Counted from the first letter of the stretch, positions 35,765-44,997 are shown. The stretch: DNA of 64,000 nt from Verrucomicrobiales bacterium (GCA_029213195.1 JARGNI010000015.1:52684-116683), one strand, 5' to 3'. Notes: a model not told the origin generated them from the sequence alone. Translations and numbers: made by a program.

Positions 35765-36568
35765 ATGAACTCGATTCGACGAATGCTTCCCCTGCTTTGC
35801 GTTTTCTTCGCGGTGCTTCCCTGTTCCGCGATTTCCGAAGAAGTCGCCTCGATTCGTGAGTTGTCCGGGGAGGGCGTGGATCCCAGCCTGGATCGTCTTC
35901 GTTTTTCCGATCGAACTCAGCTCGATCCCAGGTATGAAAAGTACCTGAAGGCAGAGCCGGGCCTGCTAACGGACTGGAAGACATCGATTCTTCTTCCCGC
36001 TCCACCGCAGAATAGCTCTCCCCAGACGAAAGCAGAGCTTCGCTATCTGCATGAGTTGATCGAGAAACGCACGCCTCGCCAGGAGAAAGCGATCATTCGT
36101 CAGATCGAGGTTGCGGGAATGAAACTGGGGCCACACCAGATGAAGACAATTCTCGGGAAGAGCTCGGCACGACCCGCAACCCGAAGCATGCTGAATATCG
36201 CTCAGCGAGAAATGGAGATCCTCGTCTTCCGATTGAAAGTCAAGTTCGACCGGCCCCGTCCCGATGCGCTGGATCCGACACTTTCCCTTTCGATTCCCAA
36301 TCCTCGGCACCCGGCCTACCCGAGTGGCCACTCGACCCAGGCCCATCTTCTTGCCTATCTCCTCACCGAGATCGATCCGAAGAACCAGCAGGGCTACCTG
36401 CGGGCCGCGCAGGAAATTGCGAGGAATCGCGAGGTGGCCGGAGTGCACTACCCCAGCGACAGCGAGGCGGGTCGACTCCTCGCTCGCCAGATCACGAATC
36501 AACTTCTCGAAGTGGAATCCTTCCAGGCTCTCGTCGAGGCAGCCCGGGCGGAGCACCCCCAGGGCTGA
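35765..36568 (+). CDS. PAP2-family phosphatase
   Basis: A 267-residue secreted protein with a signal peptide (MLPLLCVFFAVLPCSAISEE). All three motifs of the PAP2/vanadium haloperoxidase superfamily are readable: KVKFDRPRP (K-x6-RP), YPSGHSTQ (PSGH) and NREVAGVHYPSD (the R-x5-H-x3-D). The signal and lack of multiple helices suggest a soluble periplasmic acid phosphatase of the PhoN type. The ATG at 35765 has GAGAGG five bases ahead. It is divergent from lemA and convergent with arsM. Confidence 0.9.
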   Translation: MNSIRRMLPLLCVFFAVLPCSAISEEVASIRELSGEGVDPSLDRLRFSDRTQLDPRYEKYLKAEPGLLTDWKTSILLPAPPQNSSPQTKAELRYLHELIEKRTPRQEKAIIRQIEVAGMKLGPHQMKTILGKSSARPATRSMLNIAQREMEILVFRLKVKFDRPRPDALDPTLSLSIPNPRHPAYPSGHSTQAHLLAYLLTEIDPKNQQGYLRAAQEIARNREVAGVHYPSDSEAGRLLARQITNQLLEVESFQALVEAARAEHPQG

Positions 36569-37732
36569 TCAGCAGCAGCCGGAACCCTTTTCGTCGTCAC
36601 CCGGCGAGCAGCAATCGCTCGCCTCGGTCGTCGCATCGTAGGCTTCGCCCTTGGTTTCTCGAGGGTGCCGCAGACGGGTCGTCGAGCAGTCAAAGAGTTC
36701 CGCGTCCTCGCGAGGGATCTCGGTCTGGGGATTGATGAACTCGAACATCCCTTCGTAGGCGCCACTCTGATAGATGCCGTAGACCTTCTCGCAGACGGCA
36801 TAGCGCTTTCCGCGATCCATGGCATTTCCATCGTCATCGAGAACCCGCTTGAAGGGGCCCTTGTAGATGACGGCCTGGTTTCGCTCGAGACAGACGCCTT
36901 CCTTGCCCTTGTAGGCTTCAATCGTCATGCTGCGAAACTCGATTCCCTTGACGGTTTGCCAGGGTTCTTCATCGAAATTCAGAATGCGAACCCCGTAGAA
37001 CCCGGCTTCTTCGAACGCTTCGAGAAATTCGTGTTCGAGAAACGCTCCCGAGATACAGCCGCTCCAAAGCTCGGGGTCGTCCTGGAGATCCTGCGGCACT
37101 TCCTCGTCGCAGACGATATCGGAAATGACAGCCCTGCCTTCTCGCTTGAGGACGCGGTGGATCTCTTCGAACATCTGGCGGCGGTTCTTCTTCGAGACGA
37201 GGTTGAGGACGCAATTGGAAACAACCACATCGATCGAGTCGTTCTCGACGAGGGGAGCGCTCGAGCGAAGGCTCTCGGCCATCTCCTCGGCTTCGAGGAA
37301 TCCATTGGCGTCACTCACCGGGTTCTCCTGCAGCTTCTTCTCGAGCGCTTCGAGATCGAGCTGGAGATCCTGGATCCTGCCCTTGCGGAACTCCACATTC
37401 TGGTACCCGGTCCGCTCGGCCACGATGGGCTCGTTGCGACGCGCCACTTCCAGCATGTCGTCGGTCATGTCGACGCCGATGACTTTGCCCTCGGGTCCGA
37501 CCACCTGGCTGGCGATGAAGCAGATCTTTCCGGTCCCACTGCCGAGATCGAGAACGGTTTCTCCTTCCTTCACATAGCGACTCGGATCGCCACAGCCGTA
37601 GTCCCGCTCGATCACTTCGCTGGGAATGATCTCCAGATACTGCTGATCGTATTCGACCGGGCAGCAGAGTGCTTCCTCGCGCGAGTTTGCGCCATCGGCG
37701 TAGCGGGATTTGACGACGGATTCGGTCTTCAT
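36569..37732 (-). CDS. arsM: Arsenite methyltransferase
   Basis: A 387-residue SAM-dependent methyltransferase with LDLGSGTGK (motif I) and three cysteines at the positions used by ArsM for arsenite binding: DYGCGDP, SNCVLNLV and WSGCISGA. It methylates As(III) stepwise. The segment REEALCCPVEYD near the N-terminus and a Cys-rich C-terminal tail (SDCCSPGDDEKGSGCC) also occur in arsenosugar-type ArsM. The ATG at 37732 matches family length; 37807, just after the arsS stop, would add 25 residues. It directly follows arsS and is likely in one operon with it. Confidence 0.93.
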   Translation of the reverse strand: MKTESVVKSRYADGANSREEALCCPVEYDQQYLEIIPSEVIERDYGCGDPSRYVKEGETVLDLGSGTGKICFIASQVVGPEGKVIGVDMTDDMLEVARRNEPIVAERTGYQNVEFRKGRIQDLQLDLEALEKKLQENPVSDANGFLEAEEMAESLRSSAPLVENDSIDVVVSNCVLNLVSKKNRRQMFEEIHRVLKREGRAVISDIVCDEEVPQDLQDDPELWSGCISGAFLEHEFLEAFEEAGFYGVRILNFDEEPWQTVKGIEFRSMTIEAYKGKEGVCLERNQAVIYKGPFKRVLDDDGNAMDRGKRYAVCEKVYGIYQSGAYEGMFEFINPQTEIPREDAELFDCSTTRLRHPRETKGEAYDATTEASDCCSPGDDEKGSGCC

Positions 37733-37808
37733 GGGAGAAATGGGAGTGGAGCCCGAGAGAGAAATCGGGGGGGATTCGTCGAAGCGAATATTCAATTTTT
37801 TGCTCATG

Positions 37809-38792
37809 TCAGGAAATGGAGCCTCCGCAGGAACTGCCACTCCCGGCAGTGCAGCCAAAGCAGTGATTTCCCGTGCGGATGGGTTGTTGAAGGAAGTGGT
37901 CGAGATTGAGGTCCCAGACTTTCAGTCTGGAGCCCCCGTTCGGATCGTAGACAGGAAGGTTCATCATCTGGTTGAAATCACAATCGTAGACGTCGCCTTC
38001 CCAACTGATGTTGATCGTATTGCGGCACATCAGGCCCTCGACGGTGGCCGGATTGAAACTCTGCCGCAGCAGGTTCATGTATTCCTGGAGTTCTCCGTTT
38101 CGTTTCAGGTAGCTCGCGAAGCGCGAGATCGGCATGTTGGCGATGCAGTAGAGGGAGTGGAAATCGATGTCGAAATGCGTCTTCATCTCCCGCTTGTAGT
38201 CGGCCTCGAGCTCGGCCTGGTCCGGCGGGAGAAATGCCCCATTCGGGTTGTAGACGAAATTGAGGACGAGGTGATCTTCGCGGCCATAGCCGAGCTCGTT
38301 GAGTTTCTGGAAGGCTTCGATGCTGCGATCGAAGACTCCGTCTCCGCGTTGTTCGTTCACGTTGTCGGGAGCGTAGCAGGGCATGCTGGCGACGATCTCG
38401 ACCTCGTTCTCGGCGAGGAATTCCGGGACCCACTCGTAGCCCGGCTCGTTGAGAATCGTCACGTTGAGCCGATCCATGACGCGCCGGGGTTGATCGAAAT
38501 TGCGCACCGCGGTCACGAGTCGGCGAAAGTCGGGGATCATCTCCGGGGTCCCGCCGGTAAGGTCGAGCGAGGGGATGTCGGTTTTCTCAAACCATTCCAG
38601 GATGCGATCGACTGTTTCCCCGGTCATGATCTCCTTGCGACTCGGGCCCGCATTCACATGGCAGTGGACACAGGTGAGATTGCAGAGTTTACCCACATTG
38701 ATCTGCAGAATCTCCGCATGGGAACGTTGCAGGGCATGATCGGCTGCGACGAGGGCATGGTCGAAGTCGTTCTTGGGTTCGGCAAGGATCAT
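37809..38792 (-). CDS. arsS: Arsenosugar biosynthesis radical SAM protein
   Basis: A 327-residue radical SAM enzyme with the CNLTCVHCH cluster motif (C-x3-C-x2-C) and TGGTPEM as the SAM-binding GGE-like block. The C-terminal GCTAGSGSSCGG is diagnostic of ArsS. It is thought to transfer the 5'-deoxyadenosyl group to dimethylated arsenic on the way to arsenosugars. Some ArsS proteins carry selenocysteine in the C-terminal motif; here the codons are TGC, so it is a Cys form. The ATG at 38792 gives family length. It is divergent from cysE with about 160 bp between, where I see no gene. Confidence 0.93.
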   Translation of the reverse strand: MILAEPKNDFDHALVAADHALQRSHAEILQINVGKLCNLTCVHCHVNAGPSRKEIMTGETVDRILEWFEKTDIPSLDLTGGTPEMIPDFRRLVTAVRNFDQPRRVMDRLNVTILNEPGYEWVPEFLAENEVEIVASMPCYAPDNVNEQRGDGVFDRSIEAFQKLNELGYGREDHLVLNFVYNPNGAFLPPDQAELEADYKREMKTHFDIDFHSLYCIANMPISRFASYLKRNGELQEYMNLLRQSFNPATVEGLMCRNTINISWEGDVYDCDFNQMMNLPVYDPNGGSRLKVWDLNLDHFLQQPIRTGNHCFGCTAGSGSSCGGSIS

Positions 38793-38951
38793 GAGGGGAA
38801 GGGACGTCAGGCGTCGCAGGTGGGACGACTCGCGAGCCGGGGACCTTACGCCAATTTGGGCAATCTGTGCAAGACTTGCGAGGAGGAGGGCAATTCTCCC
38901 AAGCTTTTTCTTGGAAACGTCTCCAGTCGGCCTAGGGTTGCAGCGAGAGTC

Positions 38952-39890
38952 ATGAATTGCAGGCACGAGAATATTGTTGAGTCCCTCGTCGCCTCCTATC
39001 ACGAGGTAGGAGGGATCAACCGGATCGACAGCGCCAACCTTCCGTCGAAGCGGACCATCATCGGCACCTGTGAGAAACTGCTCCAGCTGCTGTTCCCGGG
39101 GTTTCATGACGAAGAGTCGATCCCGGCCGAGGAGCTGGAGATGATGACGAGCGAGCGGATTGCGACCCTCGTCGAGACCCTCGAGGTCGAAGTGGCGAAA
39201 ACACTCCGTCTCCGTGATGACGAGATGGGGGAGCATCACGAAGGACTCCCCAAGGTCGCGCACGGTCTCGTATGCCAGTTTCTCCAGGGGCTCCCCGAAC
39301 TCCGCCGACTGCTCCAGACCGACGTCGAGGCTGCCTACGAGGGAGATCCAGCGGCAAAAAATTTCGACGAGATCATCCTTGCCTACCCCTGCATCGAGGC
39401 GATCGCGATCCAGCGTTGCGCTCATTGCCTCTACGAGCTCGATGTCCCGCTGATTCCGCGGATCATGACGGAGTATGCCCACAGTCTCACCGGGATCGAT
39501 ATCCACCCCGGCGCGACGATCGGGACGCATTTCTTCATCGATCATGGCACCGGTGTCGTCATCGGAGAAACCTGTGTGATCGGAAATCACGTGAAGCTCT
39601 ATCATGGGGTTACGCTTGGTGCTCGCAACTTCCCCAAGGACGAGAATGGAAGGATCGTGAAAGGCAACAAGCGACATCCCAATGTCGAGGATCACGTGGT
39701 CATTTATCCACACGCCACCGTGCTCGGTGGAAAAACGGTGATTGGCGAAAGTTCCACGATCGGGGCCAATGTTTTTCTCATGGAGAGTATTCCGCGAGTC
39801 TCCTTCGTCACCAACGTTGGGGAGGAGCTCAATATCTTTAACAAGGAAACCGGCGAAGCGGTTCCGCGAACCGGTCCCCAGGAAGACTAG
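38952..39890 (+). CDS. cysE: Serine O-acetyltransferase
   Basis: A 312-residue enzyme with an N-terminal helical domain and a C-terminal left-handed beta helix of hexapeptide repeats. GIDIHPGATIGTHFFIDHG, GVVIGETCVIGN and KLYHGVTLGA are near-universal CysE/EpsC blocks with the catalytic His. It makes O-acetylserine from serine and acetyl-CoA for cysteine synthesis. The long N-terminal part resembles the EpsC form. ATG at 38952 has GAGAG upstream. SprT-like starts 5 bp after the stop. Confidence 0.93.
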   Translation: MNCRHENIVESLVASYHEVGGINRIDSANLPSKRTIIGTCEKLLQLLFPGFHDEESIPAEELEMMTSERIATLVETLEVEVAKTLRLRDDEMGEHHEGLPKVAHGLVCQFLQGLPELRRLLQTDVEAAYEGDPAAKNFDEIILAYPCIEAIAIQRCAHCLYELDVPLIPRIMTEYAHSLTGIDIHPGATIGTHFFIDHGTGVVIGETCVIGNHVKLYHGVTLGARNFPKDENGRIVKGNKRHPNVEDHVVIYPHATVLGGKTVIGESSTIGANVFLMESIPRVSFVTNVGEELNIFNKETGEAVPRTGPQED

Positions 39891-39894
39891 ATCG

Positions 39895-40527
39895 ATGGAG
39901 GAGCAACTTGAGCTTTTCAGCGACAACGACCTTCCCCTGACCCGGGAGGAGAAGGAACCCTGCCTTCCGGGAAATCACGACGTGCCCGAGGGCTACGTCA
40001 AAGTTCGGGTCGGTCCTGACGAGGGGCTGCGGCAGCGGGGGCACGATATTGCGATGCGCCTTGGGTTGCCCAAGTTGGCGGCCCAGGTTGAAGTGGAGTG
40101 GAATCGGAAAATGCGGACATCAGCGGGGCGGGCCTTTTACCAGATGGGGAAGATCGAGCTGAATCCTCGGCTCCAGGCATTGCCGGTGGAAACTCGCGAT
40201 GACGAGATCGAACGAACCTTTCTCCACGAACTGGCTCACCTCGTTTCCTTTGCCCGCGCTCAGGGCAAACGCATCCAGCCCCATGGGCCGGAGTGGAAAC
40301 AAGCCTGCGCCGATGTCGGGATTCCCGGAGAAGATCGCTGTCATGATCTCAATTTCGCGCCACGGAAGATGAGGCGGAAATTTGCCTACGAATGTCCTGC
40401 CTGTGGTTCGGTCGTGGAGCGGGTACGCCGGTTGAAGCGCCGGGTCGCTTGTTTCGATTGCTGTCGCGCGCGAGCCGGAGGAAAGTTCGATGCTCGATTT
40501 GTTCTCGAAGAGAAGCCGATCTGTTAG
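39895..40527 (+). CDS. SprT-like zinc metalloprotease-fold protein
   Basis: A 210-residue protein with the zinc-metalloprotease motif HELAH within TFLHELAHLVSF and a second His in QPHGPEW. These are followed by a four-cysteine zinc ribbon (ECPACG and CFDCC). This is the SprT/Spartan layout. The bacterial role is not defined; the eukaryotic relative degrades DNA-protein crosslinks. It starts 5 bp after cysE and is probably co-transcribed with it. Confidence 0.85.
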   Translation: MEEQLELFSDNDLPLTREEKEPCLPGNHDVPEGYVKVRVGPDEGLRQRGHDIAMRLGLPKLAAQVEVEWNRKMRTSAGRAFYQMGKIELNPRLQALPVETRDDEIERTFLHELAHLVSFARAQGKRIQPHGPEWKQACADVGIPGEDRCHDLNFAPRKMRRKFAYECPACGSVVERVRRLKRRVACFDCCRARAGGKFDARFVLEEKPIC

Positions 40528-40586
40528 GCGTGATTGTTGCCGAGTTTCGACTTTGCTTCCCGGAGCGAGACGGTACCGTAGGCGGC

Positions 40587-43157
40587 ATGAAGCCCCTCTA
40601 TCCTTTTCTCCTTTGTCTGGTCCTTGGTCTTGCCTCGTTGCAGGCCGACGAATGGATCGATCTTTTTGATGGCTCGACTGAGGGTTGGACTCCTCGTGGA
40701 GAGGTCGAGACGTTTGAAATCGTCGACGGAGAAGTGCACCTGCATTCCACGAAAAACGTCTGGGTCGTGTCCGATCGGAAGATGACGAACTTCGAGGTTT
40801 CCGTGGAAGTGAAACTCCCCGAAGACGCTGCGGAAACCAAGCTGAATACGGGGCTCGGTTTCCGTCTCACCGGAGAATCGGGAAAGCCCAAGGGCTACCA
40901 GTGCGAGATCATGGAGCCGGTCCCCGGGAAGAACGGGGGAGTCTTTGGAATCGGCATGGGTGGCTGGCTTTATCCGAAAAACGGGGAGGAGAAGGCTTTC
41001 GGCGAAGCGATCGAGGGTCAGATCAAGCGGGGAGAATGGAATACCTACCGGGTGATCTGCCAGGGAAACAAGATCCAGACATTCGTGAACGGAGAACCGA
41101 TCTCGACCCTCGAAGATGATCAATCGGGAGAAGGAAGTTTCGGCATTCAGCATCACGGAAAAGGGGGAATGATTCGATTCCGCAATCTGAAAGCCCGCGA
41201 GCTTCCGAGTGCGTCTCCCGAAGCAGCGGTGCAGGATCGTCCCAACATTCTCTGGATCACCGCCGAGGACATGAGCCCGACTCTCGGTGCGTATGGGGAT
41301 GAATTTGCGACGACTCCGAATCTCGATGCGTTTGCGAAGGAGTCCGTCCGCTACACCAGCGCCTTTTCCGCGGCCCCGGTCTGTGCGCCATCGCGCTCCA
41401 CGTTGATCACAGGAATGTGGGCTCCGAGTATCGGGAATCATCACATGCGCTCCGCCTATCCCGTCCCGCCCGAGGTGAAGGGTTTTCCCTCCTACCTGCG
41501 AGAGGCGGGTTACTTCACGACGAACAACGTGAAGACGGACTACAACTCGGCCGATGCCCAGCGGTTCATTGACGAATCCTGGGATGCGAGCAGCCCCACC
41601 GCTCACTGGCGAAGTGAAAAGCGGGAGGACGGGCAGCCCTTCTTCTCCGTTTTCAATCAGATGGTTTCACATCAGTCCCGAACCATGGTCTGGCCCTACG
41701 AGGCATTCGAGGAGCACGTTCAGTCTTCCCTCTCGGCTGAAGAAATCCATGATCCTGCCAAGGTCGAAGTCCCACCCTACTACCCCGACACTGAGACCGT
41801 CCGGAAAACGCTGGCGCGCTACTATGATTGCGTGACCGCGATGGATCAGCAGGTGGGGCAGCTGCTGGCCCAACTCGAAGAGGACGGTCTTGCCGAGGAT
41901 ACGATCGTCTTTTTCTACTCCGATCATGGTTCCGGGATGCCGCGTCACAAGCGACTCCTGCATGATTCGGGGATGAAAGTCCCTCTGATGGTTCGCTTCC
42001 CCGAGAAGTATCAGCATCTCGCTCCCGCAAAGCCGGGAGAGACGATCGATCGTCTCGTGACCTTTGTGGATTATCCCCCGACGACTCTCGCGCTGCTCGG
42101 GCTTTCCGTTCCTGACTACATGCAGGGGAAAATCTTTCTCGGTCCCCTCGCGGCGGAGGAGAAAGACTTCGTCTATGGCTTCCGCGACCGGGTCGACGAA
42201 GTGTTCGATTTTTCCCGGTCCGTTCGGAGCCAGGACTACCTCTACATCCGGAACTTTTTGCCGCACCTCTCCTGGAACCAGCCCAGTGTCTTTTCCGATC
42301 TTGGAGAAATTCGTCGGGACATCACCGCGTATGCCAAGAAGAATGCCGATGAGTTGACCGATGCGCAACGGGCCTATGCCGGACCGACGAAGGCGGTGGA
42401 AGAGTTCTATGCCGTAGGAGAAGATCCGCACAACGTGAACAATCTTCTCCTCGGAGAACTGACTGCGGAACAGGAGAAGGCACTCGAGGAGCATCGCGCC
42501 GCTTTCCGGACGAAGCGGATGGAGATCCTCGATCTCGGTCCGGTCCCGGAGTCCATCATGACCGATTACATCATGGAAGAAGAGGCGCCGATCCGCGTCA
42601 TCATGGAGGGCGATACGAATCACCGCCCCGATCTCGAAGCGATCTGGGCGGCCGCAGACCAGGTCGGTTTCGGAACCCGTGAGGAACTCCTCGAGTTGAT
42701 CGATTCGGGCGACGACTCGGTTCGATTCTGGGGAGTCATCGGCCTTCGTCACCTCGCACCCGATGACGAGGATCTGCTCGAGCTTCTTTATGATCGCATG
42801 GACGACATCTCTCCCGTCGTCCGGATCGAAATGGCATCCTGGATGGCGGAAAAATCGCAGGTGCACCGGACCGAGGCCCTTCGCGTCCTTGCTCGGGAGC
42901 TGGAGAACGAGCAGTGGTGGACCGCGTTGCGGGCCTGTCGTGCGATCGAACTCCTCGGAGAGAAAGCGCGGGCACTTCTGCCTTTCATGAAGCGTGTCTA
43001 CCGAACCACTCGCAATGCTCCCGGTGATGAAAACTTCTTCCTCGCGTTCTCTGCAGGAGCCTACCTGGACAAGCTGGGAGAGCCGACCGAGCCATGGGAT
43101 TTTTCTCCCAAGGCGGGTAGCTTCATGGCCGATCCTCCCCCCAAAGAAGAGGAATAA
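40587..43157 (+). CDS. Secreted sulfatase with N-terminal DUF1080 and C-terminal HEAT-like regions
   Basis: An 856-residue protein with a signal peptide (MKPLYPFLLCLVLGLASLQA). Residues about 20-205 are a DUF1080 (3-keto-disaccharide hydrolase/LamG-like) beta-sandwich. Residues about 215-620 form an alkaline-phosphatase-fold sulfatase with the CAPSRS formylglycine motif and the metal-binding SDHGSGM. From about 680 there are HEAT-like helical repeats. The order suggests carbohydrate binding plus desulfation of a glycan in the periplasm or outside the cell. A maturase (anaerobic or FGE type) must exist elsewhere. The ATG at 40587 has AGGCGG upstream. PVC bacteria often carry many sulfatases. 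Confidence 0.9.
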   Translation: MKPLYPFLLCLVLGLASLQADEWIDLFDGSTEGWTPRGEVETFEIVDGEVHLHSTKNVWVVSDRKMTNFEVSVEVKLPEDAAETKLNTGLGFRLTGESGKPKGYQCEIMEPVPGKNGGVFGIGMGGWLYPKNGEEKAFGEAIEGQIKRGEWNTYRVICQGNKIQTFVNGEPISTLEDDQSGEGSFGIQHHGKGGMIRFRNLKARELPSASPEAAVQDRPNILWITAEDMSPTLGAYGDEFATTPNLDAFAKESVRYTSAFSAAPVCAPSRSTLITGMWAPSIGNHHMRSAYPVPPEVKGFPSYLREAGYFTTNNVKTDYNSADAQRFIDESWDASSPTAHWRSEKREDGQPFFSVFNQMVSHQSRTMVWPYEAFEEHVQSSLSAEEIHDPAKVEVPPYYPDTETVRKTLARYYDCVTAMDQQVGQLLAQLEEDGLAEDTIVFFYSDHGSGMPRHKRLLHDSGMKVPLMVRFPEKYQHLAPAKPGETIDRLVTFVDYPPTTLALLGLSVPDYMQGKIFLGPLAAEEKDFVYGFRDRVDEVFDFSRSVRSQDYLYIRNFLPHLSWNQPSVFSDLGEIRRDITAYAKKNADELTDAQRAYAGPTKAVEEFYAVGEDPHNVNNLLLGELTAEQEKALEEHRAAFRTKRMEILDLGPVPESIMTDYIMEEEAPIRVIMEGDTNHRPDLEAIWAAADQVGFGTREELLELIDSGDDSVRFWGVIGLRHLAPDDEDLLELLYDRMDDISPVVRIEMASWMAEKSQVHRTEALRVLARELENEQWWTALRACRAIELLGEKARALLPFMKRVYRTTRNAPGDENFFLAFSAGAYLDKLGEPTEPWDFSPKAGSFMADPPPKEEE

Positions 43158-43190
43158 GACTGGGAAACCCGGATCGTTCCGACGAGATTC

Positions 43191-43403
43191 TCAGAGCTCC
43201 GTCGAGTCGTCTCGACCCCGGAGCTTGATCAGCTTTTTCTTGATGACCTCCAGTTCGATCGTGAGCTGGTAGGAGGCCTTGACGATATCGGCCGTGGTTT
43301 CTTCGTCATCGAGCTGCCGAGCTGCGGGCGTGATCTTCATCATTTCCAGGGCGATGATCTTGCAGGCGTCTTCGATTTTCTGAGCGGCTTCTTCGCGAGT
43401 CAT
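43191..43403 (-). CDS. Small conserved-looking hypothetical protein
   Basis: A 70-residue protein, mostly alpha-helical and charged (EEAAQKIEDACKIIALEMMKI and ELEVIKKKLIKLRGR), with no transmembrane helix. I do not recognise the family. It begins 5 bp after the thioesterase stop on the same strand, which supports real translation in an operon with it. The ATG at 43403 was chosen because the upstream extension is antisense-like. Confidence 0.6.
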   Translation of the reverse strand: MTREEAAQKIEDACKIIALEMMKITPAARQLDDEETTADIVKASYQLTIELEVIKKKLIKLRGRDDSTEL

Positions 43404-43408
43404 GGGAG

Positions 43409-43819
43409 TCAGATGGAGTAGCGTTCGATGATGTCTTCCGGAATGGTCTGGGGGCGCCCCGTTACGAGATCGACCATGACATAGTCGAGCCAACCCTTCG
43501 CGACAAGCTTGTCGTCGGCACATTTGTGAATCTCGAAGGCGACTTTGACCCCCCGGGTCTTGATTTCATCCACCTCGGTCAGAACCCGGGCCGAATCTTC
43601 CATTCTAAGGGGGCGTTTGTGCTCCATGTAGGAGGCCCGGACCACCCAGCTGAAGCCACGATCGATAAAATCCTGCATCGACATTCGGTAGCAGCGACTC
43701 ATCTGATCGTAGCGTGCCGCGAGCACATAGTCGAAGTACTTCGAGTTGTGAACATGTTGGTTCATATCGATGTCGTCGGGCCGGACAGGGAGAACGGTTT
43801 CAAATTGAGAGTAAGCCAT
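43409..43819 (-). CDS. YbgC/FadM-type acyl-CoA thioesterase
   Basis: A 136-residue hotdog-fold enzyme with DIDMNQHVHNSKYFDYV, containing the Asp of the 4-hydroxybenzoyl-CoA thioesterase (4HBT) type active site and the following HVHNS. It probably hydrolyses acyl-CoA thioesters in the cytoplasm. The ATG at 43819 is followed by the family N-terminus. The small hypothetical gene follows directly. It is divergent from the FkbM methyltransferase across a short A+T-rich gap that likely contains both promoters. Confidence 0.88.
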   Translation of the reverse strand: MAYSQFETVLPVRPDDIDMNQHVHNSKYFDYVLAARYDQMSRCYRMSMQDFIDRGFSWVVRASYMEHKRPLRMEDSARVLTEVDEIKTRGVKVAFEIHKCADDKLVAKGWLDYVMVDLVTGRPQTIPEDIIERYSI

Positions 43820-43870
43820 GGGAAAAGAATTTGCCGAAATTTGAAAATTAATGTAAATTCAATAATTATT

Positions 43871-44653
43871 ATGATTTTAAAATCGTTGATCGCCTCACTT
43901 CCTGTCCCAATGCAGGACAGTCTTCGGAAATGGCACTATGAGCGCAAGCTTCGTTCGGCTCAGTGGACGGACGAGGCGGAACTCGGCGCTGTCAAATCGC
44001 TGGTCCGACCTGGGGAGGTCGTTTTCGATATCGGGGCAAACTTTGGGATGTTCACCCGCTTTCTCTCGGAGACGGTTGGGAGCGAGGGAAAAGTCGTCTC
44101 TTTCGAGCCGACCCGTGACATGTTCCTGGTCCTCGAATCTAACTGCAAGGCCCTTGGCCTCCGCAATGTCAGTTGCCAGAACCTTGCCCTTTCCGAGTCG
44201 CCGGGGAGAGCTTCCCTCCGCATTCCAAAGCGTGAGGATGGAACCCTCAATCACTATGAGGCGACCCTCGTCCCGCAGCAGGCGGGGGAGTCCACCGATT
44301 CAGAGGAAGTCCTCAACTCCGTCGAACTCCAATCGGTCGATTCGTTCTGCGAATCGAACGGGATTGATGAGATTCACTTCATCAAGTGCGACGTCGAAGG
44401 TCACGAGATCGCCGTCCTGAAAGGGGCCGAGAAAATGATTCGAAAGTGCCACCCCGAAATCCTCATCGAGATCAACGAGCCTCTCGAAGACGGGGCCCAC
44501 GGTAGCGAGGTGAGAGACCTCGTGATTTCGCTGGGATACGATATCCAGATCTACGAGAACGAGCAGATTCGTCCTCGAAGGAAGGGCGAGACTCGGGTGA
44601 ACTATGTGCTTACTCCGAGTCGGAAGGCAGCACCGACTCCGGTTCCGGCCTAG
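43871..44653 (+). CDS. FkbM-family methyltransferase
   Basis: A 260-residue SAM-dependent methyltransferase with FDIGANFGMFTRFL (motif I) and the hallmark KCDVEGHE (D-V-E-G) of the FkbM family. Members O-methylate sugars or polyketides, often within surface polysaccharides. The ATG at 43871 is preceded by an A+T-rich run. No glycosyltransferase is adjacent, so the acceptor is unknown. The last residues (KAAPTPVPA) are a low-complexity tail. Confidence 0.9.
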   Translation: MILKSLIASLPVPMQDSLRKWHYERKLRSAQWTDEAELGAVKSLVRPGEVVFDIGANFGMFTRFLSETVGSEGKVVSFEPTRDMFLVLESNCKALGLRNVSCQNLALSESPGRASLRIPKREDGTLNHYEATLVPQQAGESTDSEEVLNSVELQSVDSFCESNGIDEIHFIKCDVEGHEIAVLKGAEKMIRKCHPEILIEINEPLEDGAHGSEVRDLVISLGYDIQIYENEQIRPRRKGETRVNYVLTPSRKAAPTPVPA

Positions 44654-44679
44654 TGTTTGGCGATTCTCGCGAAACGGGA

Positions 44680-44997
44680 TTAGAAGAGGCGGCGAATGCG
44701 ATAGTCGCGGCCACGCTCGTATTCGATCGGTTCTTCCACCTTCTTTTTCTTCTTCTTGGGAGGATTGGGATATCTCCGCTTGTCGGTGATGATCTTCAGT
44801 TCGACGGGACCTGACTCCTCCTCGAAATGCATGATCGCCGGATCGGGGCGAAGCGGTTCGGGCTCTTCAGAGATCTCTGCGCCGCCGGCGACGAAGGCAG
44901 GGATACCATTGACCTCCATGTTGGCATTTGAGGAGGTGCAGCTGGAGAAGAACAAGGGCAGGCTCAGCAGAGGGAAAAGAAAATACAGACGGTTCAT
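44680..44997 (-). CDS. Putative lipoprotein
   Basis: A 105-residue protein with a type II signal peptide: LYFLFPLLSLPLFFSSC, where the Cys at about residue 20 would be lipidated. The mature part is acidic and then has a poly-lysine segment (PPKKKKKKVEEP). No known domain. It is convergent with the FkbM gene and would attach to the outer or inner membrane. Function unknown. Confidence 0.65.
   Translation of the reverse strand: MNRLYFLFPLLSLPLFFSSCTSSNANMEVNGIPAFVAGGAEISEEPEPLRPDPAIMHFEEESGPVELKIITDKRRYPNPPKKKKKKVEEPIEYERGRDYRIRRLF

Noticed and set aside
37809..37850. arsS as a selenoprotein
   Set aside because: The C-terminal motif is encoded with TGC for Cys and ends at a normal TGA, so no selenocysteine is needed.
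37710..38951. Upstream extension of the cysE frame, about 414 codons
   Set aside because: It covers arsS and the arsM start on the opposite strand. Only the part from 38952 matches serine acetyltransferase.
38793..39926. Upstream extension of the arsS frame, about 378 codons
   Set aside because: It is antisense to cysE; the radical SAM protein of normal length starts at 38792.
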